Under the pieces are notes generated by a model. It worked only from the letters and a program-made list of their open reading frames with translations. It made no database searches and had not been told where the DNA came from. The translations under genes and the position numbers were made by a program. A stretch of 64,000 bases of DNA from Microbacterium allomyrinae (GTDB lineage Bacteria > Actinomycetota > Actinomycetes > Actinomycetales > Microbacteriaceae). Below are positions 44,210 through 53,485 of the stretch, in pieces (the first letter of the stretch is position 1; every line of letters starts with the position of its first letter). The stretch covers positions 62,001-126,000 of the forward strand of contig NZ_JAGTTN010000001.1 of the NCBI RefSeq assembly GCF_020682705.1, written 5' to 3'.

Positions 44210-45331
44210 TCACCAGACGCGAGTGGACGAGAATGCCGCCAGCGCGTCGCCGAACAGCCGCAGAGTGTCGGCTCCGGTACCCATGTGGGGAGCGACGCGG
44301 ATGCGGCCCGAGCGCACCGTGACGGTGAGTCCGTGGTTGGAGAGCGACGCCGCGAGCGGTGCCGCGTCCTGCGGTGCCGGCGCGAGGGTCACGATGCCCG
44401 CCCGTCGCTCCGGCTCACGCGGCGTGAGCACCGGCACCTCGTAGCGATCGGCGAAGAAGATGACGTCGCCGGTGCGAGCGGCCAGTTCGCTCTCGATCGT
44501 CGCGACGCCGGCGGCGACGACCTCGCGCAGTGCGGTCGCGAGACGTGCGGCAGCCAGCGTGTCGGGACCGGCAACCGTGAACGCCTGGGCGGACGGAGCG
44601 GGGGCGGGAACGTCGTCGACGGGCAGATCGCCCTCCACGCCCCGGAATCCCGAGAGCACGGGGGCGATCCGCTCCAGTGCGCGGTCTCCGAACCATGCGA
44701 ACCCGGTGCCGCGGCCGGCGCGAAGCCATTTATACCCGTGCGCGCAGACCACGTCGGCCGCGGCGTAGTCGGCGTCGATCATGCCGAAGGCCTGCGTCGC
44801 GTCGACGATCAGCAGGCGGTCGCCGATCACCTCGCGCAACGCCGTCAGGTCGGTGCGGTACCCCGTTCGGAAGTCGACGAGGCTGACGACGAGGGCCCGG
44901 GTGTCGTCGGAGATCTCGTCGCGCACGAGATCGGGCGTGATGTGGCCGTCGACGGGCTCCAGCCACTGGAGCTGGATCGATCCGAGAGCGTCCGACGCGC
45001 GCGTGGCCGCCACCGTGAGGCTCGGGAACTCGCCGCGACCGAGCATCAGGCCGCCGGCCAGACCGTAGATCGCGTGCATGAGCCCGTACGTGGTCGAGGG
45101 CTGCAGGACCACCTGCGCGGCATCCACCCGCATGAGCTGGGCGACGAGCTCGCGCGCTTCTCGTACATGGTCGGCGACGAGGTCGATGCTCGATCGGCGG
45201 CCGGTCCCGAGAAGCTCGGTATCGGCCTGAGCCTCAGCGCGCACGGCGGGAGAGAGCGGGCCGAACGCAGCCCAGTCGAGATACCCCGGCTCCCCATCGA
45301 ACGACGCCAGATACGAATCCAGATCCGTCAC
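44210..45331 (-). CDS. PLP-dependent aminotransferase class V family protein
   Basis: The 373-residue protein has VVLQPSTTYGLMHAIYGLAGG, LIVDATQAFGMIDAD and HGYKWLRAGRGTGFAWFG, where the lysine would bind PLP, as in cysteine desulfurase-like class V enzymes. Substrate unknown. GTG start. Confidence 0.82.
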   Translation of the reverse strand: MTDLDSYLASFDGEPGYLDWAAFGPLSPAVRAEAQADTELLGTGRRSSIDLVADHVREARELVAQLMRVDAAQVVLQPSTTYGLMHAIYGLAGGLMLGRGEFPSLTVAATRASDALGSIQLQWLEPVDGHITPDLVRDEISDDTRALVVSLVDFRTGYRTDLTALREVIGDRLLIVDATQAFGMIDADYAAADVVCAHGYKWLRAGRGTGFAWFGDRALERIAPVLSGFRGVEGDLPVDDVPAPAPSAQAFTVAGPDTLAAARLATALREVVAAGVATIESELAARTGDVIFFADRYEVPVLTPREPERRAGIVTLAPAPQDAAPLAASLSNHGLTVTVRSGRIRVAPHMGTGADTLRLFGDALAAFSSTRVW

Positions 45332-45374
45332 CCCGTCATTCTGACAGAGAGGGCCCTGCGTCGCAGACCTCGTC

Positions 45375-45624
45375 CGTGCGCCCCTCAGCTGCCGTAACGG
45401 CGATCCCGCGACCCGAAGTCGCGGATCGCACGGAGGAAATCCACCTCACGCAGATCCGGGCCGAGCGCCTCGACGAAGGAGAACTCCCAGCGAGCACGAG
45501 GCGTGCGCCCCTCAGCTGCCGTAACGGCGATCCCGCGACCCGAAGTCGCGGATCGCACGGAGGAAATCCACCTCACGCAGATCCGGGCCGAGCGCCTCGA
45601 CGAAATAGAACTCCGAGTGCGCGC
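45375..45624. repeat. 127-bp tandem duplication covering the 3' end of uppS
   Basis: The 103 bases at 45375-45477 are identical to 45502-45604, and similarity continues for about 20 bases. The second unit is the true end of uppS; the first encodes the same final residues (FVEALGPDLREVDF...RRYGS) but is preceded by different sequence and has no start. This is a recent tandem duplication or remnant. Confidence 0.85.
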
Positions 45625-46297
45625 TCTGCCACAGCAGGAAGTCACTCAGGCGCTGCTCACCAGAGGTGCGGATGACGAGGTCGGGATCGGGCTGACCGCC
45701 GGTGTAGAGGTGCTCGCCGATCTGCTCGGGGGTGAGACTTGCGGCGAGCTCTTCGAGCGACCCGCCCTCTCTGTCGTGCTGCGCGATGATGCTTCGCACG
45801 GCGTCGACGATCTCGCCGCGCCCGCCGTAGCCGACGGCGAGGTTGACATGCAGTCCCGGATGCTCCTTCGTGCGCTGCTCGACGTCGGTCAGCACACGCG
45901 CGAGGTCGGCGGGCAGAGCGTCGGCGCGCCCGACGTGCTTGACCTTCCAGTCGCGCTCGTGGGAGAGCTCATCAGCGAGTTCGGCGATGATCTCGATCAG
46001 ATCGGCCAGCTCCCGCGAGTCGCGCTTTCGAAGATTGTCGTTGGACAGCAGGTACAGAGACACCACGCGGATGCCGACGTCGTCGCACCAGCGCAGGAAC
46101 TCGCGCATCTTCGCGGCGCCGGCGCGATGCCCGTGCGCAGCCGAGTCGAATCCGAGCTGCTTCGCCCATCGCCGGTTGCCGTCGATCATCATCGCGACAT
46201 GTCTCGGCACCGCGGCGGAGTCGAGTCGGCGGCGGAGTCGGTTTATGTAGAGGCGGTAGAGCGGTCCCCTACCCTCGTTCGACGAAGCGCGCGCCAC
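45512..46297 (-). CDS. uppS: Isoprenyl transferase (undecaprenyl diphosphate synthase family)
   Basis: The 261-residue enzyme has MIDGNRRWAKQLG with the catalytic aspartate, HGHRAGAAKM, SLYLLSNDNLRK, GYGGRGEIVDAV and PDLVIRTSGEQRLSDFLLWQSA. It elongates isoprenyl diphosphates for cell-wall lipid carriers. GTG start with TAGCGT six bases upstream; divergent from the TrhA-like gene. Confidence 0.95.
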   Translation of the reverse strand: MARASSNEGRGPLYRLYINRLRRRLDSAAVPRHVAMMIDGNRRWAKQLGFDSAAHGHRAGAAKMREFLRWCDDVGIRVVSLYLLSNDNLRKRDSRELADLIEIIAELADELSHERDWKVKHVGRADALPADLARVLTDVEQRTKEHPGLHVNLAVGYGGRGEIVDAVRSIIAQHDREGGSLEELAASLTPEQIGEHLYTGGQPDPDLVIRTSGEQRLSDFLLWQSAHSEFYFVEALGPDLREVDFLRAIRDFGSRDRRYGS

Positions 46298-46409
46298 ATG
46301 CCTACGCTACCGCGCCCGCGACCCCACTCCCTAGCCGAGGGACCCGTGCCGTCATCCGTGGAACCGCCATGTTCCATCGGGGGAATGCGCGGAGCCCTAC
46401 TCTGGGAGC

Positions 46410-47153
46410 ATGAGCCGGCGCACACGACTTTCCAAGGCCCCCGAGGTCCCCGTGCTGCCCCTGATGGACGCGGCCGACGTCGACGCCGCCACTCCCGAGA
46501 TCAAACCCTCCTGGCGCGGGTGGATCCACGCCGGGACGTTTCCCGTCGCGATCGCAGCCGGCATCGTGCTCATCGTGCTGGCTCAGGGCGCGCCCGCGAA
46601 GTGGGCGTGCGCGGTGTTCATGACCAGCTCGCTCCTGCTGTTCGGCAACTCCGCGCTGTACCACCGCTTCAACTGGAAGCCGAGGACGAAGTCGATCCTC
46701 AAGCGGATCGATCACGCGAACATCCTGCTTCTCATCGCCGGAACCTACACTCCGCTCGCGACGCTCGCACTCCCGCCGGAGCAGGGCGTGCTTCTGCTCG
46801 TACTGGTGTGGTCCGGCGCGCTGCTCGGCATCCTGTTCCGGGTCTTCTGGATCAACGCTCCGCGCTGGCTGTATGTCGCGCTCTACCTGGCGCTCGGCTG
46901 GGCGGCGGTCATGTACCTCGGCGACCTCTTCCGCGCCAATGCCGCGATGATGGTGCTGGTGATCGTGGGCGGGCTGCTCTACACCGGCGGCGCCATCGTC
47001 TACGCGATCAAGAAGCCCAATCCGTGGCCCGGCCACTTCGGGTTCCACGAGATCTTCCATGTGTGCACGGTGCTGGCCTTCCTCTGCCACTGGACAGCGT
47101 GCCTGCTCATCGCCCTGAACCCGCTGTCGCCGTCGCTCGGCCTCCCCGGCTGA
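46410..47153 (+). CDS. TrhA/hemolysin III family membrane protein
   Basis: The 247-residue protein has seven hydrophobic segments and the family histidines in SALYHRFNW, IDHANILLLIAGTYTP and GFHEIFHVCTVLAFLCHW. These PAQR-related proteins are linked to membrane energetics and lipid homeostasis. TACTCT six bases before the ATG suggests leaderless expression. Confidence 0.9.
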   Translation: MSRRTRLSKAPEVPVLPLMDAADVDAATPEIKPSWRGWIHAGTFPVAIAAGIVLIVLAQGAPAKWACAVFMTSSLLLFGNSALYHRFNWKPRTKSILKRIDHANILLLIAGTYTPLATLALPPEQGVLLLVLVWSGALLGILFRVFWINAPRWLYVALYLALGWAAVMYLGDLFRANAAMMVLVIVGGLLYTGGAIVYAIKKPNPWPGHFGFHEIFHVCTVLAFLCHWTACLLIALNPLSPSLGLPG

Positions 47154-47193
47154 CCCGACTCGCCGGCCTCCGACGGCGAATGCGCGTACGGAT

Positions 47194-47511
47194 TCAGCCC
47201 TTCGCCGGGGTGTCGTCCTCGTCGGTGACGTCCGCGGCGGGGTCGATGTTCTCGTCGTCGGTCTCTGTCGCCGCCGCGGCACGCGCGGCCTGCTCCTCGG
47301 CTTCGAGCTCGTCGTCGATGTCGGCCCGAACACGCCCGCGACGGATGCGGCGCATCATGTCCCAGATCAGGAGGATCACCGCGATCGCGATGAGGGCGAT
47401 CACGATGAAGCCCACCGGACCCGGTGTCACCAGGTCGGGATCGACCTGCAGCGTCGGAGTCGGAGTCGGAGTCGCCGCGGCGCTGACCAGTGCGGCGAAC
47501 ACTTCGTGCAT
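47194..47511 (-). CDS. Small membrane protein with acidic tail, 105 residues
   Basis: An Ala/Thr/Pro-rich N-terminus, one membrane helix (VGFIVIALIAIAVILLIWDMM) and a strongly acidic C-terminus (EEQAARAAAATETDDEN). Function unknown; it faces the downstream DUF4307 gene. Confidence 0.65.
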   Translation of the reverse strand: MHEVFAALVSAAATPTPTPTLQVDPDLVTPGPVGFIVIALIAIAVILLIWDMMRRIRRGRVRADIDDELEAEEQAARAAAATETDDENIDPAADVTDEDDTPAKG

Positions 47512-47614
47512 GGGAATCCTCGTTCTGCCCGCGGGAGGGGCGGTCCGGGTGTCGTCGGCGCCGCGCGGAAGCGCATAGCCTGGAGGTCCAGCCTAATCTT
47601 CCGACGGATGCGCC

Positions 47615-48022
47615 ATGACGACACAGGACATGCTCGATGAGCGCTACGGTCGTCGCCGCACGCCCGCCCGGCGCTGGGCGATGGGCTCGGGCATCGCCGT
47701 CGCCGCGCTCGCGGTCGGCGCGTTCGGCTGGTTCACGATCCAGGGGGCAATGGACGACGTCGACGCCGACACGACCGCGTTCGAAGTCGTCGACGAGCAC
47801 TCCGTGATGATCGGATTCCAGGTCACCGCCCCCCCGGGCCGCGCCGTCGCATGCGCCATCGAGGCGCAGGACGAGGAGCACGGCGTCGTGGGCTGGCGGG
47901 TCGTCGAGTACGAGGCATCCGATCTGCACGCACGGGCTTTCCGCGAAGCGATCCCCACGACGGCGCTCGCCACGACGGGTTTCGTGAACTCCTGCTGGGT
48001 CGTGTCTTCCCCGACGCTGTGA
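47615..48022 (+). CDS. DUF4307 membrane protein
   Basis: The 135-residue protein has the DUF4307 start (MLDERYGRRRTP), a membrane helix near residues 22-44 and an extracytoplasmic domain with two cysteines. It lies upstream of greA, a frequent actinobacterial context. Confidence 0.82.
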   Translation: MTTQDMLDERYGRRRTPARRWAMGSGIAVAALAVGAFGWFTIQGAMDDVDADTTAFEVVDEHSVMIGFQVTAPPGRAVACAIEAQDEEHGVVGWRVVEYEASDLHARAFREAIPTTALATTGFVNSCWVVSSPTL

Positions 48023-48205
48023 CATCTCCCGTCCGGCGTGCGCGATCGGCCCGGTGAGGGCACGACCAGGTGGTCATAGACCACCAGCGACTTTGTCTCA
48101 CGCCGCCCTGTGACGTAGTCTGGCCGCACTGCAGTCGACACGCCCTGGCCGGGAGCCGGGGCGTTTGACTTATCCACCGTCTCCCGCAGAACGAAGGAGT
48201 CAGCC

Positions 48206-48697
48206 GTGACCACCGACGCCCCCGCGACCTTCCTCACCCAGGACGCGTACGACCGCCTCGTCGCCGAACTCGAGCACCTCTCGACCACCGGCCGTGAAGA
48301 GATCGCAAAGCGCATCGAGTCCGCACGCGAAGAGGGCGACCTCAAGGAGAACGGCGGCTACCACGCCGCCAAGGACGAGCAGGGCAAGCAGGAGGCGCGG
48401 ATCCGCACGCTCCAGCACCTCCTCAAGACCGCGACCGTGAGCGAAGCGCCCGAGAGCAACGGCGTCGTCGAGTCCGGCACCGTCGTCACCGCCATCGTCG
48501 CGGGCGGCGAAGAGGTCTTCCTCCTCGGCAACCGCGAGATCGCCGTCGGCTCCGAACTCGACGTCTACAGCGAGGCCTCACCGCTGGGCGTGGCGATCCT
48601 CGGTCGCAAAGAGGGCGAGAAGACCTCTTACATCGCTCCGAACGGTCGCGAGATCGCCGTCGAGATCGTGAAGGTCGATACCTACAACGGCCAGTGA
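48206..48697 (+). CDS. greA: Transcription elongation factor GreA
   Basis: The 163-residue protein has an N-terminal coiled coil with the acidic tip (ESAREEGDLKENGGYHAAKDEQG) and a C-terminal FKBP-like domain. It rescues backtracked RNA polymerase. The GTG start follows GAAGGAG. Confidence 0.94.
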   Translation: MTTDAPATFLTQDAYDRLVAELEHLSTTGREEIAKRIESAREEGDLKENGGYHAAKDEQGKQEARIRTLQHLLKTATVSEAPESNGVVESGTVVTAIVAGGEEVFLLGNREIAVGSELDVYSEASPLGVAILGRKEGEKTSYIAPNGREIAVEIVKVDTYNGQ

Positions 48698-48750
48698 GCG
48701 GGGCGGCCTGCGCCGGCCCCCGCTCGCGGTGATGCCGAGAGGAAGACTGC

Positions 48751-50001
48751 TCAGTCCGCGACGACGCTCGGGCCGTAGCCTGCCTGCTCGAGCACTGAGA
48801 TGACGTGTGCACGGTGCTCTTCGCCGCGTGTCTCGACGCTGAGCTGAAGGATCACCTCGCTGATCTGCAGGCCTTGTCCGTGCCGGGTGTGCAGCACTTC
48901 GATGACGTTCGCGCCCGCGAGCGCGAGCAGCTCCGACACGCGGGCGAGCTGGCCGGGGCGATCGGGCAGGGGGATCCGCAGCGACATGTAGCGACCGGAT
49001 GCCGCGAGCCCGTGAGCCACGACGCGCTGCAGCAGCAGCGGGTCGATGTTGCCGCCCGAGAGCACGGTGACCGTGGGACCGGTCGCGACGATCTTGCCGG
49101 CGAGGATCGCGGCGACGCCCACGGCACCTGCCGGCTCCACCACCTGCTTGGCGCGTTCGAGAAGCACCAGCAGCGCACGTGCGATGTCGTCTTCGCTCAC
49201 GGTCACGACCTCGTCCACGAGATCGCGGATGATCTCGAAGGGAAGGTCACCGGGCCGCGACACCGCGATGCCGTCGGCGATCGTCGGCTTCGGCGTGATG
49301 TCGAGAGGATGCCCCGCCACCAGCGACGGCGGGTACGCCGCGGAATTCTCGGCCTGTACGCCGATCACCCGGATGGTGCGACCTTCGACAGCGGCCCGTG
49401 CCTTGATGGCGGCGGCGACACCGGCGACCAATCCGCCGCCGCCGATGCCGAGGACGACCGTGTCGAGGTCCGGCAGGTCGTCGAGGAGCTCCAGGCCGAG
49501 CGTGCCCTGACCGGCTATCACGTCCGGGTGGTCGAACGGGTGGATGAAGACGGCCCCCGTGCGCTCGGCGAACTCCGCGGCCAGTCGCAGCGGGGTCTCG
49601 ACGGTCGCGCCTTCGAGCACGACGTCCGCCCCGTATCCGCGCGTCGCGAGGAGCTTGGGAACCGGCACGCCCAAGGGCATGAAGATCGTCGCCGGGATGC
49701 CGAGGGCCTTGGCAGCCCGGGCGACGCCCTGTGCGTGATTGCCCGCCGACGCGGCGACCACTCCGCGCGCACGCTCCTCGGCCGTGAGCCGCGAGAGCCG
49801 GTACGTCGCGCCGCGGATCTTGAAGGATCCGGTGCGCTGAAGGTTTTCGAGTTTGAGGTGCACGGGCACGCCCATGATGTCGGACAGATGCTGCGACTCG
49901 TCGAGGGGCGTGTGCGCGATCACTCCCTCGAGGACGGCGGCGGCATCCTCGAAGTCGGCGAGCGTGGGCATGGCGGCGCTGTGCGGCGTGGTCGTGGTCA
50001 C
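48751..50001 (-). CDS. ilvA: Threonine ammonia-lyase with ACT domain
   Basis: The 416-residue PLP enzyme has LENLQRTGSFKIRGA with the PLP lysine, AASAGNHAQGVA, GIGGGGLVAGVA and VLSGGNID, followed by a C-terminal ACT-type domain (IPLPDRPGQLARVSELLALAGANVIEVLHTR). It makes 2-oxobutanoate for isoleucine. The GTG overlaps the transporter stop as GTGA; a longer open frame runs out of frame through that gene and is rejected. The single ACT domain fits the catabolic-type or short IlvA. Confidence 0.92.
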   Translation of the reverse strand: MTTTTPHSAAMPTLADFEDAAAVLEGVIAHTPLDESQHLSDIMGVPVHLKLENLQRTGSFKIRGATYRLSRLTAEERARGVVAASAGNHAQGVARAAKALGIPATIFMPLGVPVPKLLATRGYGADVVLEGATVETPLRLAAEFAERTGAVFIHPFDHPDVIAGQGTLGLELLDDLPDLDTVVLGIGGGGLVAGVAAAIKARAAVEGRTIRVIGVQAENSAAYPPSLVAGHPLDITPKPTIADGIAVSRPGDLPFEIIRDLVDEVVTVSEDDIARALLVLLERAKQVVEPAGAVGVAAILAGKIVATGPTVTVLSGGNIDPLLLQRVVAHGLAASGRYMSLRIPLPDRPGQLARVSELLALAGANVIEVLHTRHGQGLQISEVILQLSVETRGEEHRAHVISVLEQAGYGPSVVAD

Positions 50002-51188
50002 TTGGGGCTTCTCCTCGTCCGGGGGACGGTGTTCCATATGAGATCTCCGGTCGGTCTCGCGCCGGTCTCCCACGCGCGTTCGCCGAGATAGACGGCGACC
50101 ACGTTGACGAAGGCGGCGAGCGGCACCGCGAACAGGGCGCCGGGGATACCGGCGATCATGGCACCGCCCGCCACGACGAGGACGACGGCCAGCGGGTGGA
50201 CCTTGACGGCGGACCCCATGAGCAGCGGCTGCAGCACGTGGCCCTCGAGCTGCTGGACTCCGAGAACCACGACGAGCATCCACAGCGCGATCCACGGGCC
50301 GTTGTAGACCAGCGCCAGGAACACGGCGACGGCCCCCGTCACGACGGCACCGACGATCGGCACGAACGCACCGAGGAAGACGAGGACCGCAACCGGGATC
50401 GCCAAGGGAACGCCGAGCAGAAAGGCGCCGAGACCGATGCCGACGGCGTCGATCGTGGCCACGAGCAGCTGCGTTCGCGCGTAGTTCACGACGGTCACCC
50501 AGCCCGCGCGCCCCGCACCGTCGGCGGCCGGGCGCGCCTTCTTCGGGAACAGCCGCAGCGTCCACCGCCAGATGCCCGCGCCGTCCGCGAGAAGGCAGAG
50601 AAGGATGAAGAGCGACAGCACCGCGCCGGTTGCGACGTGGCCGAGCGTCGTGCCGATCGCGAGCGCTCCCGACCACAGCAGGCCCGCCTGCTCCTGCAGG
50701 AAGCCCCAGCCCTGGGTGAGGAGGCCGTCGATCTGCTGCTCGCTGAGATGCAGCGGCCCCTCGATCAGATACTGCCGGAAGCGGTCGACGGCCTCGACCG
50801 TGCTCGCCTGGACCGAGGACCACTGCCGCGTGATCTGCCAGACGGCGAGCCAGAGCAGCCCTGTGACGATCGCGAGCGTGCCGACCACCGAGATCACGAT
50901 CGCGAGCCAGCGGGGCACACGGCGACGGAGCATCCACGCGAACGCGGGCCAGAGCAGGGCCGTGATGAGGATCGCGATGAGCAGGGGGATGACCAGCAGC
51001 TTCAGCTGGATCACGAGCCAGACCGCCACGCCGACGGCTGCCGCCACGACCAGGAGTCGCCACGAGTACGCAGTCGCGACGCGGAGCCCGGGCGGGATCG
51101 AGCCCGAGAGGTCCGTGGAGACGATCCGGCTGCGATCGCGGATGGCGTCGAACAGCGAACCGCGAGGCTTTTCGTCGGAGCCGCTCAT
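49998..51188 (-). CDS. AI-2E family transporter (YhhT/TqsA-like)
   Basis: The 396-residue membrane protein has about eight helices and the family segments VIPLLIAILITALLWPAFAWML and GAFVPIVGAVVTGAVAVFLALVYNG, plus QLEGHVLQPLLMG. Substrate unknown despite the family name. TAGACT six bases before the ATG suggests leaderless expression. Confidence 0.88.
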   Translation of the reverse strand: MSGSDEKPRGSLFDAIRDRSRIVSTDLSGSIPPGLRVATAYSWRLLVVAAAVGVAVWLVIQLKLLVIPLLIAILITALLWPAFAWMLRRRVPRWLAIVISVVGTLAIVTGLLWLAVWQITRQWSSVQASTVEAVDRFRQYLIEGPLHLSEQQIDGLLTQGWGFLQEQAGLLWSGALAIGTTLGHVATGAVLSLFILLCLLADGAGIWRWTLRLFPKKARPAADGAGRAGWVTVVNYARTQLLVATIDAVGIGLGAFLLGVPLAIPVAVLVFLGAFVPIVGAVVTGAVAVFLALVYNGPWIALWMLVVVLGVQQLEGHVLQPLLMGSAVKVHPLAVVLVVAGGAMIAGIPGALFAVPLAAFVNVVAVYLGERAWETGARPTGDLIWNTVPRTRRSPK

Positions 51189-51286
51189 CCCGCCAGTCTA
51201 GGTGCGTCGCATGCCGCGGCGGCCATGTACCAGCGGCATCCCGGGACCGCCGTGCGATGTCCGCACCGCTGGCTAGGCTGGCGCGC

Positions 51287-52564
51287 GTGAAGTCGTCACT
51301 GAGTTCCGCCGAGGCGCGGCGCGTCGCTCTGACCGCTCAGGGTTTCGCGCGACCGCGCCCCGAAACGGCCGGCACGCGCCAGCTCAATGCCGCTCTGGGG
51401 CGCATGTCCACGCTGCAGATCGACTCGGTCAACGTGTTCGCGCGGTCGCACTACATGCCGTTGTTCTCGCGCGTCGGCTCGTACGACACCGCGGCGCTCG
51501 ATCGTCTGCTCTTCGCGCGCCGTGCCCCGTACGTCGAGTACTGGGCCCACGTCGCCGCATTCATCCCCGCAGCGGACTGGGGGCTGTTCGGCTTCCGGAT
51601 GGACGACATGCGCGCCAAGTACGGCTCGAAGCCCGGCGGCTGGTTCGACACGCACCGAGACATCGTCGACTGGGTGCGCGCAGAACTGCGCGATCGAGGA
51701 CCACTGCGCCCCGCGCAGATCGAGCACGACGCGAAGAAGGTCGACCGCGGTCCCTGGTGGGATTGGGACGTCGTCAAGCACGCTCTGGAGTATCTGTGGC
51801 TGTTCGGCGAGGTCGCGATCGCCGGGCGCCGCGGGTTCGAGCGCCGATACGCCCTCGCCGAACAGGTGATCCCGGCCGCGGCGCTGGACGAGGAGATCTC
51901 GCGTCCCGACGCGATCCGCGAGCTGGTGCGCCGCGCGGCGCGTGCCTACGGAGTCTCGACCGCGGCAGATCTCGCCGACTACTGGCGCCTCGCCGACCGC
52001 GCAGCGGTGATGGCGGCAGTCGCCGATCTGACCGACGCGGGAGAACTGCACCCCGTCACCGTCGAGGGCTGGACGAACGCGGGCAAGCCGACCAAGGCGT
52101 GGCTGCACCGTGACGCCGCGCTCCCCCGGCGTGTCGAGACCGCCGCCCTTCTCACGCCGTTCGATCCCGTGGTGTGGTTCCGCGACCGGGCCGAGCGCCT
52201 GTTCGACTTCGAATACCGCATCGAGATCTACACGCCCTCCGCGAAGCGCCGCTTCGGGTACTACTCCCTGCCGGTGCTGATCGGCGACGACCTCGTCGGG
52301 CGCGTCGATCTCAAAGCCGACCGGGCCGCGTCGACACTGCTCGTGCAGTCCGCATGGTGGGAGCACGCAAGACCCGCGGATGCCGCGCCCCGGCTCGCCG
52401 AGCAGCTCCGGCTCGCGGCGGCCTGGCAGGGCCTCGAGCCCATATCGATCTCCGGCTGGGGCGATGCGGTCCGCGACCTCGCCGACGTCATGCCCGAGGC
52501 GCGGCGGCACGAGGCCGGACCGCCTGAGCCGATCGCGCTCGCCGCCGATGAGCTCGCGAGCTAG
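51287..52564 (+). CDS. YcaQ/AlkX-type winged-helix DNA glycosylase family protein
   Basis: The 425-residue protein (SLSSAEARRVALTAQGF, LGRMSTLQIDSVNVFARSHYMPLFSRVG, TPFDPVVWFRDRAERLFDFEYRIEIYTPSAKRRFGYYSLPVLIGDDLVGRVDLKADR) matches the HTH_42 family with DNA-crosslink glycosylase members. I start at a GTG with TAGGCT seven bases upstream; an ATG ten codons earlier is possible. Confidence 0.85.
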   Translation: MKSSLSSAEARRVALTAQGFARPRPETAGTRQLNAALGRMSTLQIDSVNVFARSHYMPLFSRVGSYDTAALDRLLFARRAPYVEYWAHVAAFIPAADWGLFGFRMDDMRAKYGSKPGGWFDTHRDIVDWVRAELRDRGPLRPAQIEHDAKKVDRGPWWDWDVVKHALEYLWLFGEVAIAGRRGFERRYALAEQVIPAAALDEEISRPDAIRELVRRAARAYGVSTAADLADYWRLADRAAVMAAVADLTDAGELHPVTVEGWTNAGKPTKAWLHRDAALPRRVETAALLTPFDPVVWFRDRAERLFDFEYRIEIYTPSAKRRFGYYSLPVLIGDDLVGRVDLKADRAASTLLVQSAWWEHARPADAAPRLAEQLRLAAAWQGLEPISISGWGDAVRDLADVMPEARRHEAGPPEPIALAADELAS

Positions 52565-52573
52565 CGTAGAGAG

Positions 52574-53470
52574 GTGAAGCGCGCAGCCGTCGTCGGAGTC
52601 GTCGTCGGTTCCATCGTGGTGACGGCTGGTGCCGCCGCCGCGATCTGGTCTCTGACCCGACCGCCGTCGATCCACACCGCCGCCGAGACGTACCTCAACG
52701 CCCTTTCGACCGGTGATTTCGATGCCATCGAGCCGATGCTCCCCGAAGGGACCACCCAGGTCGGCACGCTCGAGGCGGCATTCGCTGGCGCGAGCGCGCG
52801 CATCGCCGATATCTCGTTCGAGACGCGCGCCGACGGCTCGGTGACAGCGGACGCCACCCTCGCCGGCGAGCACGCGACCATCGGTTTCGCGCTGACGCAG
52901 CACGACGGGCGCTGGGTGCTCGGCAGCGACGCGCTCGCGCATCTCGAAGTCTCCACGACCATGGGCGACTCGGTGCGGATCGGCGGCGCACTCGTGCCTG
53001 CCGGAATCGTTCGGCTGCTTCCGGCGGAGTACCCGGTCTCCGCCGCACCGGCCGGAATCGTCCGGGGCGAGGCGACGGCAGCGGTCACGGGCGAGAGTTC
53101 CGCGGCTGTCGCGCTCGAGGCATCCCTCTCCTCCGGTGCGACCGCACTCGCACAGGAGCAGATAGAGGCCTACGCCGGCGTCTGCGCAGAGCCGGCCACG
53201 ACCGTGCCCGACCACTGCGGGATCGTCGTACCGTGGGCGGCCGACCTCTCGGCCCTCGACGCGGTCGCGTTCCGCATCGACCGACTGCCGTCCGTGATGA
53301 TCGCCGCGGACGGAGCGACGTTCGACGCGACCGGAGGAGTGCTCATCGCCACCGCTCGCGGAACCGCCCTCGACGGCACTGCCGCCTCGTTCACCTACCG
53401 AGCCGAAGACTGGTCCCTGCGCGGGAGCATCCGATTCGACGGCGACGAGATGGTGCTCGCCGTCCGCTGA
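52574..53470 (+). CDS. Membrane-anchored secreted protein, unknown
   Basis: The 298-residue protein has an N-terminal signal-anchor (VVGVVVGSIVVTAGAAAAIWSLT) and a beta-rich extracytoplasmic body with two cysteines (AGVCAEPATTVPDHCG). The GTG has TAGCGT six bases upstream and starts nine bases after the previous stop. Family not recognised (DUF4878-like shape). Confidence 0.65.
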   Translation: MKRAAVVGVVVGSIVVTAGAAAAIWSLTRPPSIHTAAETYLNALSTGDFDAIEPMLPEGTTQVGTLEAAFAGASARIADISFETRADGSVTADATLAGEHATIGFALTQHDGRWVLGSDALAHLEVSTTMGDSVRIGGALVPAGIVRLLPAEYPVSAAPAGIVRGEATAAVTGESSAAVALEASLSSGATALAQEQIEAYAGVCAEPATTVPDHCGIVVPWAADLSALDAVAFRIDRLPSVMIAADGATFDATGGVLIATARGTALDGTAASFTYRAEDWSLRGSIRFDGDEMVLAVR

Positions 53471-53485
53471 CCGCCGTTCTTCTGC

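Noticed and set aside
48696..48725. Hairpin after greA
   Set aside because: The stem has a two-base bulge and no U-run; too weak to call a terminator.
50002..51063. Long in-frame extension upstream of ilvA
   Set aside because: It overlaps the AI-2E transporter gene out of frame with biased composition; the family N-terminus fits the GTG at 50,001.
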